Below, in pieces: positions 12,384 to 18,227 of a DNA stretch of 20,405 nt (the stretch's first letter is position 1; every line of letters begins with the position of its first letter). The translations under genes and the position numbers were made by a program. The stretch covers positions 1 to 20,405 of the IMG/VR virus record IMGVR_UViG_3300044533_000198; one strand, given 5' to 3'. The DNA is from a virus. The notes beneath the pieces are model-generated. The model searched no databases. It saw only the letters and a program-made list of their open reading frames with translations, and was not told the origin of the DNA.

Positions 12384-12851
12384 TTAACTTATCAATGTAC
12401 GAATAATATCTTTCAATTTATTTATCTCTAAGTCTTTGTCCTCAATAATTTTTTGGAGATCGTCAATAGTATTTCTGTTAGTCAAACCATTTATTGATTT
12501 AATCCTTCTTAAATTACAAAGCGTAACACCTACTGCTTCAGCCGCTTCTTTTCCTGTTGCATTTGGATTCAAGGCCAGATATTCTTTTATTCTTTTTGTA
12601 GCACTTGCTTGTGGCACTCCAATTTTTACAATTTCAGATTCAAGCCCATTTGCTTCAAAGATATGTTTTAAAAAATTAAACAAGCTGACTCTGGTGTCGT
12701 AATGCGGAATTGCACCATTTTCCCATCTTGCTAATGATTGTTGTTGAACAACTGTTTTTGCAAATTCTGAAAAAGCTGAACAAAACTGCTGTTGTGTAAA
12801 CCCTAGTGCCTGTCTATCAAGACTCAGCGACAAACCCCAATCTTTACTCAT
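12384..12851 (-). CDS. HTH (XRE-like) DNA-binding regulator with C-terminal coiled coil, 155 aa
   Basis: Residues about 8-64 form a Cro/CI-type HTH domain (SLDRQALGFTQQQFCSAF, then QQQSLARWENGAIPH). Residues about 87-120 (RIKEYLALNPNATGKEAAEA and VGVTLCNLRRIKSI) look like a second HTH. The C-terminal 35 residues form a short coiled coil, suggesting dimers. The DNA is visibly more AT-rich than its neighbours and it sits between duplicated modules, so it may be a later insertion. It starts on the preceding stop (ATGA). It could repress or activate the phage promoters here; no target is proven. Confidence 0.75.
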   Translation of the reverse strand: MSKDWGLSLSLDRQALGFTQQQFCSAFSEFAKTVVQQQSLARWENGAIPHYDTRVSLFNFLKHIFEANGLESEIVKIGVPQASATKRIKEYLALNPNATGKEAAEAVGVTLCNLRRIKSINGLTNRNTIDDLQKIIEDKDLEINKLKDIIRTLIS

Positions 12852-13078
12852 GCTTGTCCCCTTGCTCGGATAAGGGTTGCGTGATAGTTAAAATCTCCTT
12901 TAGCAAAGTCCTCAGAACATTCGCAAACTTCGGCACACGCCTCACGCTCATGCTCTGCTACCAGTTTGGCAAAGGCTTGTAGTTGTTCGGTATAAAACGA
13001 ATAAATGAATTCACCACTTGGATGAACCCCATAAGCGGCAGTCTTTTGCGCCATCTTTTCGAGTTCATCTAGCTTCAT
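12848..13078 (-). CDS. Duplicated-module protein A', 76 aa
   Basis: The first 36 residues (MKLDELEKMAQKTAAYGVHP...) nearly equal those of the 11530-11796 protein, the connector FAKLVAEHEREACA equals that of the 11793-12050 protein, and the end LIRARGQA equals the end of the latter. The central EVCECSEDFAKGDF stretch is unique. It contains parts of both neighbours, so it may be the ancestral unit from which the other two arose. ATGA overlaps on both sides. Function unknown. Confidence 0.75.
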   Translation of the reverse strand: MKLDELEKMAQKTAAYGVHPSGEFIYSFYTEQLQAFAKLVAEHEREACAEVCECSEDFAKGDFNYHATLIRARGQA

Positions 13079-13308
13079 AAATCCTCGGTCTTGTAGTTGA
13101 GTTTGTGGTGCTGAAACCGCATTGCAGCTTCACATTCGAGTTCACGAAAAGCCTCGTCAGTTAGCAACCCGATGCAATTACGCCCCTCGAACCAAACTTC
13201 CCGTACGGACTCATTGAAGGTGTCGTCAATGTCTTGCTCGTATTCGTAAACGACTGTTACGACTTCGCTACCCGCACCGATTGTTGTATCAAATTCCCAT
13301 GTGTTCAT
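13075..13308 (-). CDS. Small phage protein, MNTWEFDTTIGAGSEVVTV type, 77 aa
   Basis: An AGGAG lies six bases before ATG 13308 but only three before the ATG 13311, so 13308 is preferred. The N-terminal part (MNTWEFDTTIGAGSEVVTVV, then YEYEQDI) is a beta-rich motif I recall in small phage proteins; the C-terminal part (REVWFEGRNCIGLLTDEAFR onward) is shared with the chimera at 12047. First gene of the operon 10766-13308, behind an AT-rich leader. Function unknown. Confidence 0.75.
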   Translation of the reverse strand: MNTWEFDTTIGAGSEVVTVVYEYEQDIDDTFNESVREVWFEGRNCIGLLTDEAFRELECEAAMRFQHHKLNYKTEDL

Positions 13309-13360
13309 CATTAACTCCTGTTTAAAAATTAAATATTATCAAATTGTTTATGGTTTGGAA

Positions 13361-13376
13361 TAGGGACTTACCCTTA
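13361..13376 (-). promoter_or_regulatory. AGGG-N5-CCC-TAT regulatory element upstream of the 10766-13308 operon
   Basis: On the minus strand the region reads AAGGGTAAGTCCCTATTCC, strongly like AAGGGTAAACCCTATAAG at the late promoter. It overlaps the last codons of the resolvase gene and lies about 55 bases before the operon start. The -35 here is not convincing, so I call it an operator or promoter element without choosing. Confidence 0.45.
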
Positions 13377-13802
13377 GTCCAAGCATTCTTTTACGCAAAT
13401 ATCAACACCTGGCAGACTTGAATAAACCTTGGTAACGTGTATGTTGATGATCTGCGAGTCGTCATGGTAAACAACCCCGTTCATGCCATCTTCTACGCTT
13501 TTCAGGATATTGCTTGCGTCTGGCTTCTTTGTTGGCTTCTCTGACCCGTTAGAAATAGCCTCTAAACGCTTTTTGGTGCATGACTTGGGGATTGGTACTC
13601 GAATGTAAAGATAAAGGCTGACAGGGGTTTCCAATGGTTCGGAAGCACCCATTGCCTCGATTGCAGAATCCCTGATTAAAGTCTCATAGGTTCTTGTCTT
13701 CTCAGGGGTGTAAGTTTGCACAAAGTTTCCCCTCTTAACGTATCTAGCCCTTTGTTTGCCAACAGGGTTAGCGTCTACTTTAAAAGTTACCATGAATGTC
13801 AT
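13374..13802 (-). CDS. rusA: RusA-family Holliday junction resolvase
   Basis: The start at 13802 overlaps the methyltransferase stop (ATGA); upstream Met codons lie inside that gene. The 142-aa product has NPVGKQRAR near residue 12 and the catalytic region KKPDASNILKSVEDG with Asp 95, then GVVYHDDSQI with Asp 114/115. E. coli RusA uses PDxDN; here the second Asp is replaced by Ser 97, a variant I have seen in other phage members. It cuts four-way junctions made during recombination or replication and works with the ERF and SSB-like proteins in this window. Confidence 0.92.
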   Translation of the reverse strand: MTFMVTFKVDANPVGKQRARYVKRGNFVQTYTPEKTRTYETLIRDSAIEAMGASEPLETPVSLYLYIRVPIPKSCTKKRLEAISNGSEKPTKKPDASNILKSVEDGMNGVVYHDDSQIINIHVTKVYSSLPGVDICVKECLD

Positions 13803-14659
13803 TTTAGGATTCTCCATGCGGTAGCTGCACACAAGGGGACTTGTCCATTTCCAATGGCTTTAAGTCTGTCCACCCTAGCGGCCACCCCATCAACCACTCT
13901 ACCCAATTTGGGTTCAAAGTGCCACCAATCGGCCTCTGTTCCAAATGTTGGATTACGTTTGGCAATTGTCCCATGTGCGCTCTCTGACCATCCGCTATTT
14001 TTCTTTTGGTTGTTTCGAACCCATTTGCCCCTTTGTAGTCCCTGGTTGTTGGAGTCGGAAACATTCGTTGTCCCACAATAGTTTCTAGGTTTGGATTGCG
14101 TTTCTCGTTCCAAGCTGACTCTGGAGTTATCGTTGCTGCCATTGCTGAACAACTGCGAGGTGTAGGCCAGTTTTCCAACGATCCAGATTCTGTCCCTCTG
14201 ATGGTTTGCTCCAACGTCCGCTGCTCCCAACACTCCCCATCTCGCATCAAACCCCATTGTGGCCAGGTCTCCAAGAACTCGTCCAAGTCCCCGAGAAGTG
14301 AGCATTGGTGAGTTCTCCACAAAGACGTATCGGGGTCGTACTTCGTGAATGATCCTCGCCATTTCTCGCCACATTCCTGAGGCTTCTCCATCAATTCCTG
14401 CTCCTTTTCCTGCTGCGGAAATGTCGGTGCATGGAAAGCCTCCAGATATAACGTCAACAATTCCTCTCCACGGCTTTCCGTCAAAGGTTTGAACGTCATC
14501 CCAAATCGGGAAAGGCGGGAGAAGCCCGTCATTTTGTCTGGCGCACAGTACGCTTGCGGGGTACTGCTCCCACTCGACTGCACAGACTGTTCTCCATCCA
14601 AGGAGATGTCCCCCAAGTATTCCTCCACCAGCACCTGCGAATAAAGCCAACTCATTCAA
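13799..14659 (-). CDS. DNA (cytosine-5-)-methyltransferase
   Basis: The 286-aa product has motif I FAGAGGG (7-13), an AVEWEQYP acidic motif II near 29, motif IV GGFPCTDIS with catalytic Cys 77, motif VI YVFVENSP (Glu 115), motif VIII HQRDRIW (153-159) and motif X AIGNGQVP (268-275). The region 165-235, expected to be the target-recognition part, is poor in structure and rich in Asn/Ser/Gln. It methylates cytosine C5, probably to protect phage DNA from host restriction; the recognised site is unknown and no partner endonuclease is visible. A second frame covers almost the whole gene; see the next entry. Confidence 0.93.
   Translation of the reverse strand: MNELALFAGAGGGILGGHLLGWRTVCAVEWEQYPASVLCARQNDGLLPPFPIWDDVQTFDGKPWRGIVDVISGGFPCTDISAAGKGAGIDGEASGMWREMARIIHEVRPRYVFVENSPMLTSRGLGRVLGDLATMGFDARWGVLGAADVGANHQRDRIWIVGKLAYTSQLFSNGSNDNSRVSLERETQSKPRNYCGTTNVSDSNNQGLQRGKWVRNNQKKNSGWSESAHGTIAKRNPTFGTEADWWHFEPKLGRVVDGVAARVDRLKAIGNGQVPLCAATAWRILK
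13804..14655 (-). CDS. Overlapping-frame protein coextensive with the methyltransferase, 283 aa
   Basis: In the +1 frame a 283-codon reading frame starts four bases after the methyltransferase ATG (ATGAATGAG) and ends five bases before its stop. It holds phrases that I recall from many phage and prophage proteins: TGFSRLSRFGMT, SLWRTHQCSLLGDLDEF, ETWPQWGLMRDGECWEQ, WPTP (163-166), FPTPTTRDYKG (199-209) and LNPNWVEWLMGWPLGWTDL (247-265). The FPTPTTRDYKG stretch lies over DSNNQGLQR of the enzyme, and the LNP stretch over PKLGRVVDGVAARVDR. LNP.FVEWLMG.P.GW also occurs in C-terminal parts of other C5 methyltransferases. Either a true overprinted gene or a recurrent open shadow frame. Function unknown. 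Confidence 0.45.
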   Translation of the reverse strand: MSWLYSQVLVEEYLGDISLDGEQSVQSSGSSTPQAYCAPDKMTGFSRLSRFGMTFKPLTESRGEELLTLYLEAFHAPTFPQQEKEQELMEKPQECGEKWRGSFTKYDPDTSLWRTHQCSLLGDLDEFLETWPQWGLMRDGECWEQRTLEQTIRGTESGSLENWPTPRSCSAMAATITPESAWNEKRNPNLETIVGQRMFPTPTTRDYKGANGFETTKRKIADGQRAHMGQLPNVIQHLEQRPIGGTLNPNWVEWLMGWPLGWTDLKPLEMDKSPCVQLPHGES

Positions 14660-14864
14660 TTTGTCCTTCTTTCATTTGACGCATATAAAACCTGACTCGA
14701 TCTCTTGCGCCTGATCCATAGACCTTTTCGCAACGCTCAAGCCTGGCACGAACAAAATCGTTATCTCTGTTTGATTGCCAAGTTCGGTATATCTCCCTTG
14801 CTTCGGCTTTCTCTAAAACAACTCTGTCTCCTGCATTGGATATGTTTTTTCTACTGTATGCCAT
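14652..14864 (-). CDS. Small basic phage protein, 70 aa
   Basis: The product (MAYSRKNISNAGDRVVLEKA...) is Arg/Lys/Glu-rich and helical with a VRARLERCEKVYGSGARDRV region and a MRQMKEGQIE end. No motif is recognised with confidence. Its stop overlaps the methyltransferase start by ATGA-type spacing, so it may couple translation of that gene. The ATG is inside a TAGGTATATACCCTA dyad (14864-14878). Confidence 0.65.
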   Translation of the reverse strand: MAYSRKNISNAGDRVVLEKAEAREIYRTWQSNRDNDFVRARLERCEKVYGSGARDRVRFYMRQMKEGQIE

Positions 14865-14875
14865 AGGTATATACC

Positions 14876-14986
14876 CTACTCATCTAAGTCACCAGTTAGG
14901 ATTAACGCTTCAGTAATGAGACGTACGGGATATGGTACGCCCTCTTTTACTCTGTCTAGCAGTCTCATGGCTTCAAAGTAGTTCAT
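14876..14986 (-). CDS. Small phage protein, 36 aa (NYFEAMRLLDRVKEG type)
   Basis: The 36-codon frame from ATG 14986 to TAG 14876 encodes MNYFEAMRLLDRVKEGVPYP followed by VRLITEALILTGDLDE. I recognise this as a recurring micro-gene in aquatic phages. It overlaps the previous gene by ATGA and is 11 bases from the next start. All helical, no known function. Confidence 0.7.
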   Translation of the reverse strand: MNYFEAMRLLDRVKEGVPYPVRLITEALILTGDLDE

Positions 14987-15786
14987 GCTTTTTTCCTCAA
15001 CTCAGCCATCTTTGCTAAAACTTCTAGGGGTATAGGTGCTGCTTTTTTCGCATCTTCTGCAATCTTCAGCAAAGCAGGGTCAGGCTCATTTGATGACGCA
15101 ACAGTGAGCCTTACTTTGTCGGCAGGGTTTGGTTTAACAATCCACTCTGCTTTTAAACCTTGGCTGCTACGATTGCACCATTCAATCAAGAACTGTTCTA
15201 GTGTCCAACCTAGTTTTTTGGCTTCAACTATTGCTCCATCAAGAACTGTTTTAGTAATCGGGGCTTTCTTGCTCTTACGCAAAGTAACCCAATCATTCCA
15301 AACTTGCTGAGAAACATCTAAAGGACAAGCAACGATAGTTGCGCTATCTTTCTTTTTAGAAGGTGAAGATGTAGATGAAGATGAAGATGAAGGGGTTGGT
15401 TTTTGTTTATCCTCTTGGATAACCTTATGGTTAACCTTCAAGTTAGGATTGCCACCCAATTTACCACCTTCTGAACGCTTTTGTCTTAATTCTTCATCAC
15501 GAATCATGCGTCTTGAAAATATTGCACCATTATCAACATCATAGACACCAGACTCTTGAAGTTCGTGCAACCAACCCTGAACAACCTCTAATGGTTCACC
15601 AACCATACGAGCAAGGTTTGATGGAAGGATAACCTTGTCAGCAACCTTTAAATATCCATAAGGCGAACCTTCGTGCATAAAGCAAATCATGTCGATCCAC
15701 AATCCTCTAGCACCTGTTGAGCATGAACGCAATGCAGTGTCACGCAACCAATCACTTGGGTAAAATTGAAAAGATGGACGTTTCAT
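14983..15786 (-). CDS. Putative phage replication-initiation / primosomal protein
   Basis: The 267-aa product has a winged-helix N-terminal domain (FQFYPSDWLRDTALRSCSTG, then ARGLWIDMICFMHEGSPYGY; residues 5-110), a Ser/Thr/Pro/Lys linker (about 125-150) and a C-terminal helical domain (QQVWNDWVTLRKSKKAPITK, then LGWTLEQFLIEWCNRSSQGL) like the DnaT-like end of phage primosomal proteins. Such proteins load the host helicase onto the phage origin, as lambda O/P or DnaT do. Neighbours are an HNH gene and recombination genes. No phage helicase is visible, consistent with use of host DnaB. ATGA overlaps with both neighbours. Confidence 0.75.
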   Translation of the reverse strand: MKRPSFQFYPSDWLRDTALRSCSTGARGLWIDMICFMHEGSPYGYLKVADKVILPSNLARMVGEPLEVVQGWLHELQESGVYDVDNGAIFSRRMIRDEELRQKRSEGGKLGGNPNLKVNHKVIQEDKQKPTPSSSSSSTSSPSKKKDSATIVACPLDVSQQVWNDWVTLRKSKKAPITKTVLDGAIVEAKKLGWTLEQFLIEWCNRSSQGLKAEWIVKPNPADKVRLTVASSNEPDPALLKIAEDAKKAAPIPLEVLAKMAELRKKA

Positions 15787-16208
15787 TTGCCCACCTCATC
15801 TAGCCACTTCCAATAATCATTAGTTAACTCTTGACCTTTAAGGAACAAAAATTTATGTAACTGGAATTCAGGCTTTAAATTCATGCCAACAAATCCACCA
15901 ACTAAGTATGAAATTTCTTCTTTGTTGTATGGGCCATCAATTGGCAATCTAGACATTACCTCAAAAAATAAATCAACTTCTTTTTGATGTTCATTTTTAT
16001 GGCAACTCCAACACAATACTGTGTATTGTTTTAATGTGTAATCCCAAGGCTCTTTGCCTTTCGCATACATTTTGTGATGAACATGAAGTGTTGATTCGTT
16101 GTCGCCACATAACTGGCAAGTAAAATCATTATGTTCAAGAACCTCAAGACGTTTTTTCTGCCATAGAGGGTGTAATAGCTTTTCAGCATAAGTAGTTTTT
16201 TTGTGCAT
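15783..16208 (-). CDS. HNH endonuclease-like protein, 141 aa
   Basis: The N-terminal part AEKLLHPLWQKKRLEVLEHN is the usual lead into HNH domains. C31-x2-C34, H42-V-H44-H45 and C66-x2-C69-H70 with H74 follow, giving a zinc-stabilised HNH motif. The C-terminal 60 residues (DLFFEVMSRL onward) are helical and lack a known motif. It might be a free-standing nuclease for DNA processing, or a homing-type gene. It has an own promoter and GGAG site and its stop overlaps the replication gene. Nuclease activity is inferred from the motif. Confidence 0.85.
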   Translation of the reverse strand: MHKKTTYAEKLLHPLWQKKRLEVLEHNDFTCQLCGDNESTLHVHHKMYAKGKEPWDYTLKQYTVLCWSCHKNEHQKEVDLFFEVMSRLPIDGPYNKEEISYLVGGFVGMNLKPEFQLHKFLFLKGQELTNDYWKWLDEVGK

Positions 16209-16306
16209 TTAAGCATCTCCGCAAATCTCCCAGAAAGAAACTGCGGCAGGAGGGGAGTTCTCTTTTCAGTACGCTCATGACTTCGTACTTAGCCGTGTTT
16301 CAAAAC

Positions 16307-16335
16307 ATTGTATCAAATAAATTGATTGTTGGTAA
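16307..16335 (-). promoter_or_regulatory. Sigma70-like promoter for the HNH-replication-methyltransferase operon
   Basis: On the minus strand TTACCA (16330-16335), a 17-base spacer and TACAAT (16307-16312) precede the HNH start by 100 bases. The leader between 16209 and 16306 has no gene. It lacks the AGGG/CCC element. Confidence 0.5.
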
Positions 16336-16675
16336 TTTCATTTGTTGGTTTTTTGCCAAACAAACGAACAGCCTGGGCGTTCATAGAAGCATATTCAGAC
16401 TTAGTGAAAATGCCTTTAGCGTTTCTGATGTCAAACGGGTTTAGCAGATCACGAGGCTCTTCAACCTTTTCAGCCTCAATCATGTGTGGTGCTAAAGTGT
16501 ACTGAGAAACCCAAGAACGACCCATCTTAATTTTCCCGATTTTTAGTTTCTTCTTGTAGCTCATTTTTGTGCAACAAGCAGCAATAGATAGTCTTGGAAT
16601 GCCAGTTAAGTCCTCTATTTGGTACGAAGTAAGTGGGCCATTTTGTAATGCTCTGATAACTGCTTCTTGGGTCAT
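16313..16675 (-). CDS. Winged-helix DNA-binding protein, 120 aa
   Basis: The N-terminal half (VIRALQNGPLTSYQIEDLTG, then IPRLSIAACCTKMSYKKKLK) is an HTH or winged-helix domain similar to those of small phage regulators; IGKIKMGRSWVSQYTLA would be the wing. The C-terminal half is less ordered and has no known motif. It lies 100 bases before the HNH gene on the same strand and follows the 59-aa gene by ATGA. It may act on the divergent control region at 16852-16974. DNA binding is likely, target unknown. Confidence 0.75.
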   Translation of the reverse strand: MTQEAVIRALQNGPLTSYQIEDLTGIPRLSIAACCTKMSYKKKLKIGKIKMGRSWVSQYTLAPHMIEAEKVEEPRDLLNPFDIRNAKGIFTKSEYASMNAQAVRLFGKKPTNEITNNQFI

Positions 16676-16851
16676 TTGTAAAGGTTCTCTAGGTTGATTG
16701 GTCGGTTTAGATGGAGTTCTAGCGTTCTGGCAAGCAAGGCTGTTACAGCCGCATCAAAGTCCTCTGGTTCGGTTGTATAAGCATCTGCCATTGTTTGAGA
16801 GTACCCAAGCAAGGCTTCAGCGCATCTTTTTTCAAGTATTTCAGTTTTCAT
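16672..16851 (-). CDS. Small acidic phage protein, 59 aa
   Basis: A 59-codon frame starts at ATG 16851 and ends with TGA 16672, overlapping the winged-helix gene start (ATGA). The product (MKTEILEKRCAEALLGYSQT, then EPEDFDAAVTALLARTLELH) is acidic and helical. It is the first gene after the divergent control region, and without it there is an unexplained 180-base gap. I recall no named family. Confidence 0.65.
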   Translation of the reverse strand: MKTEILEKRCAEALLGYSQTMADAYTTEPEDFDAAVTALLARTLELHLNRPINLENLYK

Positions 16852-16865
16852 ACCAGTAGCCTAGC

Positions 16866-16871
16866 ATGATA
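16866..16871 (-). promoter_or_regulatory. -10 element of the leftward divergent promoter
   Basis: TATCAT on the minus strand is five of six to TATAAT, about 15 bases before the ATG at 16851, so a transcript would be short-leadered. The -35 (TTCCCT at spacing 17) is poor and overlaps the AGGG/CCCT dyad. Confidence 0.35.
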
Positions 16872-16877
16872 AAAAAG

Positions 16878-16906
16878 TTGCGTAAATTAGGGAAAACCCC
16901 TATGTA
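16878..16906 (+). promoter_or_regulatory. Sigma70-like promoter with internal AGGG-N5-CCCT operator (rightward)
   Basis: TTGCGT (16878-16883), a 17-base spacer and TATGTA (16901-16906) precede the plus-strand gene at 16975. The spacer contains the dyad TAGGG-AAAAC-CCCTA (16888-16902), directly against the -10. The leader also has a small GTGGG/CCCAC hairpin (16938-16957) just before the AGGAG site. Confidence 0.55.
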
Positions 16907-16974
16907 AAAACAGGAATCTATGTGGCACATTATCGATGTGGGCAAACAGTAACCCACGCTTAACAGGAGTAAAT

Positions 16975-17175
16975 ATGCCGATTCTTAATGGAAAAAAGGT
17001 TGTAGACCTAGAGATAGATGGAGTAGATAGCGGAGATTATCCAGACTTCTCTGATGCTTACTTTTCAGGTGGTTGCTATGAGGATGGAACACCATTGACA
17101 GACGATGAGTTAAACAAACTTACCGATCTGGCGGGTGATGTTCTGTGGGAAATGGCTTTTGAGAGTCTCACATGA
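16975..17175 (+). CDS. Small acidic phage protein, 66 aa
   Basis: The start at 16975 is chosen because an AGGAG lies seven bases before it; an upstream ATG at 16936 lies in the leader hairpin without a site. The product (MPILNGKKVVDLEIDGVDSG, then DYPDFSDAYFSGGCYEDG and LTDDELNKLTDLAGDVLWEM) is very acidic. I recall the PDFSDAYFS.A.Y.DGTPLTD.EL pattern in small phage proteins with unknown function. ATGA overlap with the next gene. Confidence 0.8.
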   Translation: MPILNGKKVVDLEIDGVDSGDYPDFSDAYFSGGCYEDGTPLTDDELNKLTDLAGDVLWEMAFESLT

Positions 17176-17360
17176 AAACAGTATTTGTACAGTATTCTGA
17201 ACATTTCTCAGACATCCACTACTGCCCTTATTGCCTGGCAATCAAAGGGGATAAAATAGTTTGCTGCCAAGAAGCAGACTTTATCGAGTTCAAGGATTTA
17301 TATCCTGAACAACAAAAAGAGATTATTCAACAAGAGTTAAACGAAAATCAAAGGAGTTAA
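17172..17360 (+). CDS. Small Cys-rich phage protein, 62 aa
   Basis: The product (MKTVFVQYSEHFSDIHYCPY, then CLAIKGDKIVCCQEADFIEF) has C18-x2-C21 and a CC pair at 31-32, which could bind one zinc ion. The last 20 residues are a charged helix. It overlaps the previous gene by ATGA and ends just before the ERF gene. No family recognised; a role in the recombination operon is possible. Confidence 0.65.
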   Translation: MKTVFVQYSEHFSDIHYCPYCLAIKGDKIVCCQEADFIEFKDLYPEQQKEIIQQELNENQRS

Positions 17361-17362
17361 TC

Positions 17363-17977
17363 ATGGGTGTACATAAAAAGTTGATGGAGGCAAGGTTACT
17401 CTTGCAACACGCTCCACTTAAAAAGTCGGGTCACAACAAATTTGCGGGGTATTCGTACTTTGAATTAGGTGACTTTCTGCCAACAATCAACTCAATCTTC
17501 TATAAGACTGGTTTGTGTGGTGTAGTGTCATTTGGCAAAGAGTTGGCTAGTCTGACTATCACAGACACAGATGATGGCTCAGAGATCGTTCTGACAAGCC
17601 CTATGGCAGAAGCAAACCTCAAAGGTTGCCATCCAATCCAAAACCTTGGTGCGGTAGAAACGTATACCAGGCGTTATCTGTGGGTTTCAGCAATGGAGAT
17701 TGTTGAACACGATGCACTCGATTCTTCTGCGCCTTTGAAGGAAGATAAGGTCATCATTAGCCCCACTCAAGGCGCACAAGATAATATTCCTCCAGAGGAG
17801 TTACAGTACTTGCAAGAGATGGCAGTTGAATTGATTGCTACCTGTGAGCAAGGTGACCCCAAGGCAGCTTGGGATAAGTTGGAATCAGAGAACCTAGATA
17901 GCGAACAGAAGATCGCTCTTTGGACTCTGCTTCCCAGTAAAGTGCGTTCAGCGTTAAAGAAAGCAAAGGAAATGTGA
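17363..17977 (+). CDS. erf: ERF-family single-strand annealing recombinase
   Basis: The 204-aa product has the ERF core: FAGYSYFELGDFLPTINSIF (residues 27-46) and GCHPIQNLGAVETYTRRYLW near 93-112. The remaining part is helical and acidic (PPEELQYLQEMAVELI). P22 Erf-type proteins form rings on single-stranded DNA and anneal complementary ends for circularisation and recombination. An AAAGGAGTTAATC precedes the ATG. It is followed by an SSB-like gene, its usual partner. Confidence 0.92.
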   Translation: MGVHKKLMEARLLLQHAPLKKSGHNKFAGYSYFELGDFLPTINSIFYKTGLCGVVSFGKELASLTITDTDDGSEIVLTSPMAEANLKGCHPIQNLGAVETYTRRYLWVSAMEIVEHDALDSSAPLKEDKVIISPTQGAQDNIPPEELQYLQEMAVELIATCEQGDPKAAWDKLESENLDSEQKIALWTLLPSKVRSALKKAKEM

Positions 17978-18213
17978 TGGAAAAGAAGGATAACTCAGGC
18001 GTTTTGTTCAAAAACGACAAAAAGGAGTCAGAGAAACACCCTGATTACAAAGGAAATATTACAGTGGGTGGTCAAGATTACTGGCTATCTGCATGGATTA
18101 AAGAGGGCAAGTCAGGCAAGTTCATGGGTTTAGCAGTATCACCCAAAGAAGACTATCAGCCCAAACAAGCCCCTAAAAAGGCTAGTTTTGAAGACGAAGA
18201 CCTGCCGTTTTGA
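17977..18213 (+). CDS. Small SSB-like protein with acidic DEDLPF tail, 78 aa
   Basis: The ATG at 17977 overlaps the ERF stop by one base and has AAAGGA six bases before it; an in-frame GTG at 17974 is less likely. The middle (YKGNITVGGQDYWLSAWIKE, then GKFMGLAVSPKE) looks like a short OB-fold-type strand set, and the end FEDEDLPF resembles the acidic tip of SSB. Similar short proteins follow recombinase genes in phages. It probably binds single-stranded DNA or recruits partners through its tail; the 78-aa length is less than a full SSB domain. Single-strand binding is inferred. Confidence 0.7.
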   Translation: MEKKDNSGVLFKNDKKESEKHPDYKGNITVGGQDYWLSAWIKEGKSGKFMGLAVSPKEDYQPKQAPKKASFEDEDLPF

Positions 18214-18227
18214 GTTAATATAAACCC

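Noticed and set aside
13716-14311. Plus-strand frames opposite RusA and methyltransferase
   Set aside because: Antisense shadows with no family features; this region already holds two convincing minus-strand frames.
14864-14878. TAGGTATATACCCTA as another copy of the promoter/operator element
   Set aside because: It has one half-site change, overlaps a start codon, and shows no -35; kept only as a weak match.
16215-16257. Leader hairpin that could hide the ribosome site of the HNH gene
   Set aside because: CCGCA/TGCGG and CTCCC/GGGAG compete and each gives only five pairs, so the fold is not convincing.
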